64,000 nt of DNA from Thermaerobacter sp. FW80 (GCF_004634385.1 NZ_CP037895.1:2765245-2829244); one strand, 5' to 3'; counted from the stretch's first letter, positions 9,113 through 17,417 are shown. Program-made: numbers and translations. Notes: generated from the letters alone by a model not told the origin.

Positions 9113-9724
9113 TCACCCTCCCTGGCGCGCCCGTTCTACGTAGCTTTCCATGACCGGCAGGCTCATCGGCCCGATATACTTTGCCCAGACGATGCCATCC
9201 GGCCCGATGAAGTAGCTGGTCGGCAGGTAGACCACCCTGTAGATGCGGGCCACACGGCTGCCCGCGTCGTAAGGAACGCGCCAGGTGAAGCCGTTCCGCT
9301 CCATGAAGGCCTTGACCTCGGCGGGCGTGGCCGGATCGCTGGTGTTCACGCCCAGCACCACCAGGTCCGGGACGCCCTTGTCGACCAGCCGCTGGATCTC
9401 CGGCATCTCCTCGCGGCAGGGCGGGCACCAGGTGGCCCAGAAGTTCAGGAAGACCACCTTGCCGCGGTAATCCGAAAGCCGCACCGTGCGACCCGTGACG
9501 TCCTGCAGTTCGAAGTCGGGTGCGGGCATGCCGACGGCGATCACCGGCGGGGACGGTTCCTGCGCCGTCCCGCCCTGCCCGGCGGGCGGCGGCGTCCCCT
9601 CGGGCGCCGGTGCCAGGCGCAAGTCCCCCGGCGGAGGGGCCGAAGGCGCCTCCGGCCTAAGACTTCCGCCGGCAAGCAACATGGCCACGAGCAGCAGGAC
9701 AGCTCCCCCGAGAATCCGGTTCAT
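9113..9724 (-). CDS. TlpA/ResA-like membrane-anchored thioredoxin
   Basis: Extracytoplasmic thiol-disulfide oxidoreductase of 203 residues. An N-terminal hydrophobic anchor (ILGGAVLLLVAMLLAGG) is followed by a Pro-rich spacer and a thioredoxin fold with NFWATWCPPCREEMPE as the CxxC active site and the cis-Pro loop YLPTSYFI. Family members reduce apocytochrome or copper-site Cys on the outer face of the membrane. It is upstream of the Lgt-like gene in the same direction. The substrate cannot be told from the sequence. Confidence 0.92.
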   Translation of the reverse strand: MNRILGGAVLLLVAMLLAGGSLRPEAPSAPPPGDLRLAPAPEGTPPPAGQGGTAQEPSPPVIAVGMPAPDFELQDVTGRTVRLSDYRGKVVFLNFWATWCPPCREEMPEIQRLVDKGVPDLVVLGVNTSDPATPAEVKAFMERNGFTWRVPYDAGSRVARIYRVVYLPTSYFIGPDGIVWAKYIGPMSLPVMESYVERARQGG

Positions 9725-9886
9725 CGAGACCCTCCCAGTACCGGCGCGGCCGCGGCCCGAGGGGGCGCAGCGGCGGATCGACTATGAACGACCGCCTCCC
9801 GGAGAACGCCCGCCTCCCGGAACGCGAAACAGGCGCAACGCACCGTCCCCGGATGTCACCACTATGCATGCTCCCTTCCTCGTGTC

Positions 9887-10507
9887 CTACACCGGGCGCC
9901 GCGCCACACCGAAAGCCTGCGGTCTGACGGGACCGCCCACCGGCAGGTCGAACCGTTCCAGTTCCTCCAGGACGAAGCCCGCAGCCTGGATTACCTCCGT
10001 CGTCCGCCGGTTGGGGTGGCATCCGGCGGCAACGAGACGCCATACCGGCGTCAGCCGGTCCTGCCAGCGGGCCGCCCGTTCATCCTTGGCCCGAACGTGT
10101 TCGAGGAACCGGAAGGTCCCGCCCGGCCGGAGCACCCGGAAGACCTCGCGCAAGGCCCGCTCCAGGTCGCTGACGCTGCAGAATACATGGGTGGCCACCG
10201 CGGTATCGAAGGATTGATCCGCAAAGGGCATGTTCTCCGCGGGTGCGGCGACCAGTTCCATGGGGATGCCGAGTTGCCCGGCCCGCGCCGCCGCCCGCCG
10301 GCGCATGTGGGGGTCGGGCTCAAGCCCGACCAGCCGCGTGATTCGCTCCATCCGGTAAAACGGCAGGTTGAGGCCCGTACCGACACCGATCTCCAGGACA
10401 CGGCCGGTCGCCCCACCCGCCACGCGCCGGCGCCAGGGATCGATCAGGGGCGCCGCCGGGCGCTGGAACAGGTCGTACACGGCCGCGAAGAATGGGTGGC
10501 CTGCCAC
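9887..10507 (-). CDS. SAM-dependent methyltransferase (UbiE/small-molecule type)
   Basis: Class I methyltransferase of 206 residues. Motif I is VLEIGVGTGLNLPFY, the acidic residue of motif II is in GLEPDPHMRRRA, and motif IV/post-I elements are MPFADQSFDTAVATHVFCSV and LRPGGTFRFLEHV. The C-terminal CHPNRRTTEVIQAAGF resembles the family often annotated as phosphatidylethanolamine or arsenite-like methyltransferases. Start GTG 10507 follows GGGGAGGAG. It is far from the men genes, so I would not call it menaquinone methyltransferase. Substrate unknown. Confidence 0.85.
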   Translation of the reverse strand: MAGHPFFAAVYDLFQRPAAPLIDPWRRRVAGGATGRVLEIGVGTGLNLPFYRMERITRLVGLEPDPHMRRRAAARAGQLGIPMELVAAPAENMPFADQSFDTAVATHVFCSVSDLERALREVFRVLRPGGTFRFLEHVRAKDERAARWQDRLTPVWRLVAAGCHPNRRTTEVIQAAGFVLEELERFDLPVGGPVRPQAFGVARRPV

Positions 10508-10907
10508 GGTGACTCCTCCCCTGGCCGTGGTCGTACCGGGTTCGGGAGTTCCCGGCCGCGATGCCGAAGACCCGCCCACCCCGCAACCGTACCGGCGGCC
10601 CGGCGTCGGGGTAGGCTTCTCGCTCCGGCCCGACCCCTCCTACCTCTTCACCGGACACCCTTCATTTCATTGTACCCTCCGGTGCGGCGTTCCCCGGGGA
10701 CGCCGGGTTGCCGCTTCGGAGCCCCCCGGGAGGCCGTTGGACGGCAACCACGGGATGGGATCGAAAGCCCCTGCCGCGCATACGGCATAAGTGACGGCCC
10801 GGGCGGAAGGCCACCCCTGGAAACTATCACCCTTCTCCGCGCCTGACAGTGGCCTGTGCAGCCCGCTCGCGGCCCGCCGCACCTCGGCATCACGGGGAGG
10901 TGGCGCG
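10508..10907. other. Intergenic region between divergent genes
   Basis: No gene supported here. On the minus strand a TACAAT hexamer at 10674-10669 is a candidate -10 for the methyltransferase. The plus side leads into the small membrane protein gene without a recognisable -35. Confidence 0.35.
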
Positions 10908-11252
10908 GTGCTTGGTGACGCCCTGTTCCAGCGTTCGGCCTGGGCCGGGCTGATCGGGAGCTTCCTCGACCACAGCCTGTCGCTGCACGGGTTGCTGGCA
11001 ACCGTGCTCGCCCTGGCCGCGCCGCTGACGGTGCGGCCCGCGGCGGAGGAGGAACATGCGGCCATGACCCTGGCCGGGCTTGGCGCTCTCGCCGGGAGCG
11101 CCCTGGCGGCGGCATCGACGGCATTCATGGACCTCTGGTCCGGCACGGCGGCGCACGGGCCCTCCGCCAGCGTGATGATCGCCATGGGCGCGTCCATGGG
11201 CGGCATGCTGGGCGGCGGCTGGCACCTCTGGCGGTGGCGACGTCACCGCTGA
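10908..11252 (+). CDS. Small polytopic membrane protein, unknown
   Basis: Protein of 114 residues with three predicted membrane segments (around GLLATVLALAAPLTV, LAGLGALAGSALAAAS and the Gly/Met-rich SVMIAMGASMGGMLGGGW) and a basic C-terminus WRWRRHR. I choose GTG 10908 because GGGGAGG lies 7 bases upstream. I do not recognise the family. It faces the luciferase-family gene across a stretch that contains a dispersed repeat. Confidence 0.6.
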   Translation: MLGDALFQRSAWAGLIGSFLDHSLSLHGLLATVLALAAPLTVRPAAEEEHAAMTLAGLGALAGSALAAASTAFMDLWSGTAAHGPSASVMIAMGASMGGMLGGGWHLWRWRRHR

Positions 11253-11255
11253 TCT

Positions 11256-11402
11256 TCGCCCGGAGCCCACCGCGGGCCACCCCGTGGGACGGAGGCACGG
11301 TCGGCAGGAGAGCAAGGTCCGCTGCCCAGAAGCGCCCGGCGGGCAAGCACACTGGTCAGGCAAGCCCCCTCCTACCCCCGCACCGCACCGTGGGCGTCCC
11401 CT
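11256..11402. repeat. Dispersed GC-rich repeat, copy A
   Basis: This stretch shares ordered blocks with 16216-16340: CCGGAGCCCA, CGCGGGC, GGAGGCACGG, GGCAGGAG and CGCACCGCACCGTGG. It lies between the ends of two convergent genes and can form hairpins. There is no coding frame in it. It probably acts in termination or is a relic of a small repeated element. Confidence 0.5.
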
Positions 11403-11528
11403 GCCGGCTCTTCCATGCCAACCGTGCGTGGCCAACCTTGCGCGGAACCAGCCCCTACGGCGGTAACAGGAAGCGGGGTGGACGCCACTGCCGCGCCGTC
11501 TCCCAACGTGGCACCGCGCCCCCACACC

Positions 11529-12029
11529 TCAACCACGGCCGCCCGGTTGCGCGCCGCGGGCGAAGGCATAGCACGCCTGCAGGATGGTCCACACGACCTC
11601 CAGCTCATCGTCGTCCCGGGGACCGTAGACCATCATCGCCGTGGGCGGCAGCCAGCCCCGGCGGGCAACCGGATGCAACTCGCCCCAACCCTTGGCGACC
11701 ACCACGCGGGCCGTGGCTTCAGGCAGCATGAGATGCAGGCTCCCGTCGTAGGGCGGGTGCAGGTGGGCGAACTCCCGGCCGATCATGAACGCCTCCGGTG
11801 GCCCCGCCGCCAGCTCCTCATCGAGGATGAAGGCCCGGGCTCCCGGAACGGAAATCCCGCTAGGCCCCACGCGCACCCCGGGCAGAGCCCGGGCCCGCTC
11901 AAACAGCGCCTCCTGCAGCCGGGGGGGAGCGTTCTGGTCCAGCTGCTGGTGGGGGTTCGCCGGGGTGGTCCGGGGCCGTGGACCCCGTCGTTCGGGCAAG
12001 GAATCGATTGCCGGCATGGATACCGCCAT
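11529..12029 (-). CDS. Luciferase-family (DUF5519-like) protein
   Basis: Soluble protein of 166 residues. The C-terminal half carries the family pattern REFAHLHPPYDGSLHLMLP, then GWGELHPVARRGWLPPTAMMVYGPR. Genes of this kind are annotated as luciferase-domain proteins, but their biochemical role is not known to me. Start ATG 12029 (MAVSMPAIDS) is preceded by a purine-rich GGGGGCC; ATG 12017 is an alternative. It lies downstream of the disulfide oxidoreductase gene, separated by a hairpin. Confidence 0.7.
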   Translation of the reverse strand: MAVSMPAIDSLPERRGPRPRTTPANPHQQLDQNAPPRLQEALFERARALPGVRVGPSGISVPGARAFILDEELAAGPPEAFMIGREFAHLHPPYDGSLHLMLPEATARVVVAKGWGELHPVARRGWLPPTAMMVYGPRDDDELEVVWTILQACYAFARGAQPGGRG

Positions 12030-12073
12030 CACCAGGCCCCCTTGTCCATGCCTACTCCACCTCGATACAGGTG

Positions 12074-12117
12074 ACCGGAGAGGGCAAGCCCGCGATCCGG
12101 CGAGAGCCCTCTCCGGT
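12074..12117 (-). terminator. Hairpin downstream of disulfide oxidoreductase gene
   Basis: ACCGGAGAGGGC and GCCCTCTCCGGT form a 12-base stem with a 20-base loop. It follows the minus-strand oxidoreductase by about 85 bases and precedes the luciferase-family gene. No U-tract is visible. Confidence 0.5.
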
Positions 12118-12200
12118 GGCTGCGGTTCGGCCCCTACGGGCCGGTCTAGCGGCAGCACCTACAGGTCGATCCAGCGGCAGGGCGGGCCCCTGCCGGAAGG

Positions 12201-12974
12201 TTACTGCCCCGGCCCGGCCGGTTCTTCCGTGCTTCCCGGCTGCCCGGGGTGCAGGTCCAGCGCCCGCCAGATGGCCGACCAGAGATAGTCCTCCGGCACC
12301 GCGCCCTCGAATGAGACACGGTCGTTGATCACCGTCTTGGGCACGGCGAATACCTGGTACTGCTGGGCCAGCTGCGGGTAGGAGGTGGCCTCCACGGCTT
12401 CGGCGGTCACCAGCGGGCTCTGCATGGCCAGGTTGATCGCGGAGCGCACGGCCCGCGGGCAATGCGGTCAGGTGGGGGTGAAGAAGACCCGCAGGTGAAC
12501 GGGCCGGCCCGCCTCGCCAAGCAGGGCCAGAGCTTCGGCCTGGTGACCGGCCTGGCTCCCCGCCCCGCCGGCAGCGGGTGCGTCGCCCCCGGCACCTTCA
12601 CCGCCGGCGGGCACTGGCGCCGAGGCCTCGATCAGCGCTTCGACCAGCGTCGCGAACTCGTAGCCGAGGGGCGGTCCGACGAACCGCACCCGGCCGCCGG
12701 CCCGGCCGTGGATCACCACCGTGGGCGGCCGCTCGACGCCCAGTTCCCTCGCCCGCTGGCTCTCCCGGTCGATGTCCCTGACCTGGAGGCGGATCGAAGG
12801 ATGAAGCTGGGCCAGCTCCTTCATCAGCTCGACCGTTTCCTCGCAGCCGGGACACTCGCGGCCGGGAACGAACAGCCGCATGTCACGGGTGAAGACCTCC
12901 ACATCGACGGGGCCCGCCAGGTCCTGGAGCCGTTCCTGCAGCACCTTCCGGTCTTGCTCGCGAATCAGCGCCAT
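12201..12974 (-). CDS. Protein disulfide oxidoreductase with in-frame TGA at second active site (candidate selenoprotein)
   Basis: Thermophile-type oxidoreductase made of two thioredoxin folds, 257 residues if the TGA at codon 169 is read through. Fold 1 has CPGC at residues 41-44 and the cis-Pro segment VERPPTVVIHG. Fold 2 begins HLRVFFTPT, then TGA, then PHCPRAVRSAINLA, and has a cis-Pro loop FAVPKTVIND. Family members have CPxC here, so TGA replaces exactly the first catalytic Cys. The frame is otherwise intact on both sides of the TGA. ATG 12974 follows GGAGG by 8 bases. A hairpin placed where bacterial SECIS elements occur follows the TGA. The alternatives are a TGC-to-TGA mutation or a sequencing error, giving a 168-residue truncated protein. 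Confidence 0.8.
12438..12457 (-). promoter_or_regulatory. Candidate bacterial SECIS hairpin
   Basis: In the mRNA, CGCGG (12457-12453) can pair with CCGCG (12442-12438), leaving a 10-base loop that begins with G. Fifteen bases separate the TGA from this loop, close to the spacing described for bacterial SECIS elements read by SelB. Short GC stems are common in this genome, so this is weak alone. Confidence 0.35.
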
Positions 12975-13462
12975 GCCATCGCCTCCGCTGCGGGGGCCAG
13001 CCCGAGCCCCGTCCCTGTCGGCGACGGGGCTCGTAGCCGGGTGTTTGCTTCCCCCGGCACGGCCCACCTTTCCACCAAGGACACCGGCGCATGTGGGCGC
13101 CGTCATGGCCGCGGCCGCCCGCACCTTCTTGTGACTCCCGCGCGTGACTTCCAGCCCCAGCATAGCCTGGGCGCGGAGGCGGCTCAAGGCACCACCGGCA
13201 CCGGGGAGGCGACCGCGACCCGGGCCCGGGAGTGCGCCCGGCTGCAACCGGATCCGCTACACGGTCAAGGTTGGTGCAGGCGCCGATCCGGCGGGTACAT
13301 GGCGTTCCGGTCGAGGGGCGTGTCGAGGTCGTCAGCTCCCATGACACGCCGGCCTGATTGACGCAACAGAATGACTCGCAGCCGTCCTGTGGAGTCCAGG
13401 CGGCCCCCACCTCGCACCTGTGGTGGGGACCTAGCTGTGTGGGTCGAACCGCCCGCCCCGTC
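12975..13462. other. Divergent intergenic region with leader hairpin
   Basis: No supported gene in these 490 bases. At 13003-13033 CGAGCCCCGTC and its complement form an 11-base stem in the presumed leader of the oxidoreductase mRNA. A second imperfect CCCCAC/GTGGGG hairpin lies near 13405-13430. The right end leads into the MerR-type promoter of the P-ATPase. Confidence 0.4.
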
Positions 13463-13494
13463 TTGACCTTCGAGTGGGCTCAAGGGTGTACATT
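13463..13494 (+). promoter_or_regulatory. MerR-type promoter with dyad operator
   Basis: TTGACC (13463-13468) and TACATT (13489-13494) are separated by 20 bases, longer than the usual 17, and between them lies the dyad ACCTTCGAG-tggg-CTCAAGGGT. Over-long spacers with a central dyad are the hallmark of promoters activated by MerR-family proteins through DNA untwisting. A MerR-family gene is the second gene of this operon. The start codon follows only 18 bases after the -10. Confidence 0.8.
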
Positions 13495-13512
13495 GGCGGC
13501 GAGGTGGTTCCC

Positions 13513-15777
13513 ATGGCGACGCTCCACGTCCGGGTCGGGGGCATGCATTGCTCCCTCTGCACCCGGTCGATCCAGCAGGCGCTGCGCCGCCTGGACGGCG
13601 TCGACGACGCCCGCGTCAGCCTGGCCCACGAAGAGGTCCTCGTGCGCTACGATCCCGTTCGGGTGCCGGTGGCGACCCTCACGGACACCTTGCGCGACCT
13701 GGGTTTTACCGTACGCGATCCCGATCGCAGCGACGTGTTCGCCGAGGAAGAACGAGAGCTGGCGCGAGCCCGGCGCATCGCGGCCGCCACGGGCAGCCTG
13801 GTCATCGCGGCGACGGCGCTCATGGTCGCGAGCCGCTGGGGTCAAGTCTCTCCCGACCTTCATGCTGTGATCCCGGGGGCCCAGGCGGTGCTCGCCCTGC
13901 TGGCTTCCATAGGCCCGGCGCGCTTCGTGTACCGCAACGCGTGGCAGTCGCTGCGGCGGCGGATCCTCAACCAGGACGTGCTGGCGGCCGCGGCGGCCCT
14001 GGCCGGACTCGTTGGCGGAGTCGCCGGGCTGGCCGACCCGCGCTTGCCGGGCGGTGCCTTCTTCGCCGCCACCACCTACATCCTGGCCTTCCACGCCGTG
14101 GGGGGTTACGCCTCGGTCCTGGTCCACGTGCGGGCGTCCCAGTCGGTCCGCCGGCTGCTGTCGCTACAGCCCGCAACGGCCCGGCGCCTGGATGAACGCG
14201 GCAACGAGGAAGAGGTGCCGGTGGACGAACTCCGCCCGGGGGACCGGGTGCGCATCCGGCCGGGGGAGCGGATCCCGGTCGACGGGCGCATCCTCCACGG
14301 TTCCACGGCCGTTGACGAACGCCTGGTCACCGGCGAGCCGGTCCCCCGCGACTGCCGGCCAGGCGACGAAGTCGTCGGGGGCTCCATCAACCTGACAGGC
14401 GGGATCGAGGTGGAGGTGACCCGCACCGGCGACGAGTCGTTCCTGCACCGGGTAGCGCGCCAGGTGGCCGAAGCCCGAGCTATGAAGCCGGGGATCCTGC
14501 GCCTGGTGGACCGGGTGCTCCTGGTCTACGTGCCGGTGATCTTCGCCCTGGCCGCCGCTGGCACGCTGTTCTGGCTGCTCGTACCGTGGCTGGCCGGCGG
14601 GCGACCGGACGGGGTACGGGCCACCTATACCGCCCTAGGCGTGCTGGTCATGGGGTATCCGTGTGCCCTGGGCATGGCGACGCCCCTGGCCATCGTCCGG
14701 GCGAGCGGCGAGGCCGCGGCCCGCGGAATCCTCATGCGCTCCGGCGAGGCCTTTCAGGTCTTCCGCCTAGTGGACACGGTGGTGTTCGACAAGACGGGAA
14801 CCTTGACGGAAGGCAAACCCCAGGTGGTGGCCGTGGCGGCGGCGAAGGGGTTCATGCTGGTCCAACCCGGAGCTTCCGCACCGGGTGACCCGGAAGCGCA
14901 GGTGCTCACCCTGGCCGCTGCCGCCGAACGCCTCTCCGAGCATCCTTTGGGCCGGGCCATCGTCGACGCCGCCACCGGGCGGGGGTCGGAACTCCCCGAG
15001 GCCGAAGCCCTCCGGGCCGAACCGGGGCGGGGCATCGTCGCCCGGGTGGACGGACACCAGATCCTGGTCGGCAACCAGCGACTTCTGCATGAGCAAGGGA
15101 TCCGGCAGGATGAAGCCATGGCGCGTTGGGTGGACCACCAGCACGAGCTCGGGCGCACCGTGGTGTACGTGGCCGTCGACGGACAGCTGGCCGGCGCCAT
15201 CGCCCTGGCCGACCGGCCGAGGGAAGACGCGGCTGCGGCGGTTGCGGCCCTGCGCCGACAGGGACTGCAGACCGTCATTGCCAGCGGTGACCACGAAGGC
15301 GCCGTGGCCGCAACGGCCCGCGAGCTCGGTGTCGACGCCTTCCACGCCCGCCTCCTGCCGGAAGACAAGCGCCGGCTCGTCCTGCAACTGCAACGAGAGG
15401 GCCGGAAGGTGGCCTTCGTCGGTGACGGGATCAACGACGCCCCGTCCCTGATGCAGGCTGACGTGGGCATCGCCGTCGGGGCGGGAACGGACATCGCCAT
15501 CGAATCGGCCGACGTCGTGCTCCCAGCGCGCCGCCTCCCCGCCGTCGCGGAGGCTCGCGCCCTGGCGACGGCCAGCTACGGGCTGACCTTGCGCAATGTG
15601 CTGCTGGCACTGGCCGTGAACGCGACCGGCGTGCTCGCCTCGCTCTCGGGCCGCGTTCATCCGATGTGGGCGATGCTGGCCATGGCGGTATCGCTGACAC
15701 TGGTTTTGGGCCACACCCTGGCCACCCGGTTGCCCGTGACAGCGGAAAGTACCGACGCGAGCGAGGTGAGGCAGTGA
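13513..15777 (+). CDS. Heavy-metal P1B-ATPase with HMA domain and YPC motif
   Basis: Metal-exporting ATPase of 754 residues. An N-terminal metal-binding domain (GMHCSLC, residues 10-16) precedes the membrane domain. Actuator TGEP is near residue 273, the phosphorylated Asp is D426 in DKTGTLTEG, the P1B nucleotide motif is SEHPLGRAI, and the hinge is GDGINDAPS. The transmembrane metal motif reads GYPCALGMATP (Y382-P383-C384) instead of CPC, and the last helices lack the MxxSS...N pattern of CopA, so metal specificity is unclear. I use ATG 13513, not the upstream ATG 13474, because the latter lies within the promoter. It overlaps the MerR gene as TGATG. Confidence 0.92.
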   Translation: MATLHVRVGGMHCSLCTRSIQQALRRLDGVDDARVSLAHEEVLVRYDPVRVPVATLTDTLRDLGFTVRDPDRSDVFAEEERELARARRIAAATGSLVIAATALMVASRWGQVSPDLHAVIPGAQAVLALLASIGPARFVYRNAWQSLRRRILNQDVLAAAAALAGLVGGVAGLADPRLPGGAFFAATTYILAFHAVGGYASVLVHVRASQSVRRLLSLQPATARRLDERGNEEEVPVDELRPGDRVRIRPGERIPVDGRILHGSTAVDERLVTGEPVPRDCRPGDEVVGGSINLTGGIEVEVTRTGDESFLHRVARQVAEARAMKPGILRLVDRVLLVYVPVIFALAAAGTLFWLLVPWLAGGRPDGVRATYTALGVLVMGYPCALGMATPLAIVRASGEAAARGILMRSGEAFQVFRLVDTVVFDKTGTLTEGKPQVVAVAAAKGFMLVQPGASAPGDPEAQVLTLAAAAERLSEHPLGRAIVDAATGRGSELPEAEALRAEPGRGIVARVDGHQILVGNQRLLHEQGIRQDEAMARWVDHQHELGRTVVYVAVDGQLAGAIALADRPREDAAAAVAALRRQGLQTVIASGDHEGAVAATARELGVDAFHARLLPEDKRRLVLQLQREGRKVAFVGDGINDAPSLMQADVGIAVGAGTDIAIESADVVLPARRLPAVAEARALATASYGLTLRNVLLALAVNATGVLASLSGRVHPMWAMLAMAVSLTLVLGHTLATRLPVTAESTDASEVRQ

Positions 15778-16286
15778 TGCTGCGCATTGGCGAAGCGGCG
15801 CGGCAGGCAGGGGTCTCGCCGCATGCGTTGCGTTATTATGAATCCCTTGGCCTGATCCGCTGCCGGCGAAGCGGTTCCGGTTACCGCTTGTACGACCGGG
15901 AAACCCTGGAACGGGTGCGCTTCATCCGGCGAGCGGCGCAGCTGGGTTTCACCCTCGAGGAGATCGCGCAGATCTTGCAGCTCCGTGACGAGGGCCGGGC
16001 CCCCTGTAGCCAGGTGGTGGCGTGGCTGGATGAGAAGATCGAACACTTGAACGCGCAGATCCGCATCCTCACCGGGCTTCGTGCAGAACTCGTCGCCCTG
16101 CGGTCCCAGGCGCCAGCCGTGCCGGCGGATCCCTCCGGCTATTCCTCGGGCTATTGTGCCCTTCTTGAGGGACGGGCTGGCCCGATCCCGGCAGCCGCAA
16201 CCAGGCCGAGCGACCATGGGCGGGCCCGGAGCCCATCGCGGGCGCACCCCCTCAGGCGGAGGCACGGCAGGCAGGAGGGCAGGTGA
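15777..16286 (+). CDS. MerR-family metal-responsive regulator
   Basis: Transcription activator of 169 residues. The N-terminal winged helix has IGEAARQAGVSPHALRYYESLGLI and YDRETLERVRFIRRAAQLGFTLEEIAQIL. A dimerisation helix follows, then Cys in RAPCSQV and GYCALLE at the positions that bind metal in ZntR/CadR/MerR relatives. ATG 15777 overlaps the ATPase stop. The last ~35 residues are basic and low in complexity because the frame runs into a dispersed repeat; true family members end near CALLE. It most likely controls the promoter at 13463-13494. Confidence 0.92.
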   Translation: MLRIGEAARQAGVSPHALRYYESLGLIRCRRSGSGYRLYDRETLERVRFIRRAAQLGFTLEEIAQILQLRDEGRAPCSQVVAWLDEKIEHLNAQIRILTGLRAELVALRSQAPAVPADPSGYSSGYCALLEGRAGPIPAAATRPSDHGRARSPSRAHPLRRRHGRQEGR

Positions 16287-16340
16287 GGTACGGAGCCGCC
16301 CCTCCTGCCCCCTGCACCGCACCGTGGCCGGCCCTTCTAC
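16216..16340. repeat. Dispersed GC-rich repeat, copy B, with terminator-like hairpin
   Basis: Shares ordered blocks with 11256-11402. It includes GGCAGGAGGG (16269 on) and CCCCTCCTGCC (16300 region) that can pair as a strong hairpin between the convergent MerR and lipoprotein genes. The first 70 bases are read through as the odd C-terminus of the MerR protein. Confidence 0.55.
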
Positions 16341-16834
16341 CGCAATGTGCCCGTCTCACCGGGGTGGAGGTTCGGCCGCAGGACGACGAACCGGCCCTGG
16401 TATTCCGCCGCGACGGCTTCCGCCACGTCCACACCTTGCAGCGCGTAGATGGGCGTCCCTGCGTCAAGGAAGTTGGAATCGCCGTCTTGTACGTCCTGCT
16501 CGTGGTCCAACTTGCGCTCGACACGGGCGATGACGCCGGCCAGCCGGTCCTCCGTGACCGGCGGCTCGTCGCTTAACAGGTAGATGGTGCCCTGGATCTT
16601 GACCAGAGGGCCGATCCAGTTGGCGCTCGAAACCGCCGCCGCCCCATCCTCCCCTGCGCCCTGGCCTGCACCCGGCGATACCGAACCGACTCGCTCGCCG
16701 CCACCGGCTTGGGCTCCGCCACACCCTGCAAGAGCTAGGGTAAGGGCGAAAACACCCAGCACGATGCCGGCCATCGCATACCGGCGGCCTCGCTCTGGCG
16801 GCAAGTGTCGCCGCCCGTGGCACCACGTACGCAT
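16337..16834 (-). CDS. Putative lipoprotein, unknown
   Basis: Protein of 165 residues with a basic N-region, a hydrophobic stretch (IVLGVFALTLALAGC) ending in a lipobox, then a Gly-rich spacer. The mature part has KIQGTIYLLSDEPPVTEDRLAGVIARV and ends with RFVVLRPNLHPGETGTL. It resembles small secreted beta-rich DUF3221-like proteins but I cannot assign it firmly. Start ATG 16834 follows GGGAGGTGAG. It lies between two metal operons; no metal ligands stand out. Confidence 0.7.
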   Translation of the reverse strand: MRTWCHGRRHLPPERGRRYAMAGIVLGVFALTLALAGCGGAQAGGGERVGSVSPGAGQGAGEDGAAAVSSANWIGPLVKIQGTIYLLSDEPPVTEDRLAGVIARVERKLDHEQDVQDGDSNFLDAGTPIYALQGVDVAEAVAAEYQGRFVVLRPNLHPGETGTLR

Positions 16835-16963
16835 ACGCTCACCTCCCAGGCTCCCGGCAGGGCGCCGCCTTCCTGAAGCAAGGTACAGGCCGCGGGCCGC
16901 GCCGGCGCATCACTGCCCTCTCGACGTACATCCAGGGCGAAGAGTTCCCGCCGCCGGTCCTGG

Positions 16964-17013
16964 TTGACGCAATGAGGTTAATGAGTCATAGTTACATTGA
17001 AATATTTAAATAT
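16964..17013 (+). promoter_or_regulatory. Promoter and AT-rich operator of the arsR-merA operon
   Basis: TTGACG (16964-16969) and CATAGT (16987-16992) are 17 bases apart. Immediately downstream lies ATATTTAAATAT (17002-17013), a perfect 12-base palindrome inside ATTGAAATATTTAAATATG. Such AT-rich dyads overlapping the start site are typical ArsR/SmtB operators. The AT-rich patch stands out from the GC-rich surroundings. Confidence 0.75.
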
Positions 17014-17027
17014 GTTGGGGTGGCATC

Positions 17028-17417
17028 ATGACACACCTCGGAGTACCCCACACCAAACCGCAAGCGGAAGAGTCTGAACAACGCCAGCTGGAGATCCGTG
17101 CCAAATTCTTCGATGGCCTGGCCAACCCAACGCGGCTTCGCATCGTTGAGCTGTTGCTCGATCGCGGTGAACTGAACGTCAGCCAGCTGGTCGAGGCGAC
17201 GGGCGTTTCCCAGGGTCAGGTTTCCAATCAGCTGGCATGCCTCAAATGGTGCGGTTACGTGACATCGCGGTCGGAGGGCCGCTACGTCTACTACCGGGTC
17301 ACGGACCCTCGCATCCGGACGCTGGTCGAACTGGCCCGGCAGATCGTGGCGGATAACGCCGAGCAAATCCGCGCGTGCACCCACCTGAGCCTCTCCGTGG
17401 ATCGGGAGGGTTACTAA
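17028..17417 (+). CDS. ArsR/SmtB-family metal sensor (CmtR-like)
   Basis: Repressor of 129 residues that releases DNA when it binds metal. The winged helix has FDGLANPTRLRIVELLL and VSQLVEATGVSQGQVSNQLACLKWCGYV. Cys71 and Cys75 in the recognition helix (CLKWC) and Cys117 in the C-terminal helix (RACTHL) match the Cd/Pb site of CmtR. Because mercuric reductase follows in the same operon, Hg(II) may be the true inducer, as for ArsR-type mercury repressors of Streptomyces. The 200 bases before merA contain a tandem CAAACCGCCTTG pair and no convincing gene. Confidence 0.92.
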   Translation: MTHLGVPHTKPQAEESEQRQLEIRAKFFDGLANPTRLRIVELLLDRGELNVSQLVEATGVSQGQVSNQLACLKWCGYVTSRSEGRYVYYRVTDPRIRTLVELARQIVADNAEQIRACTHLSLSVDREGY

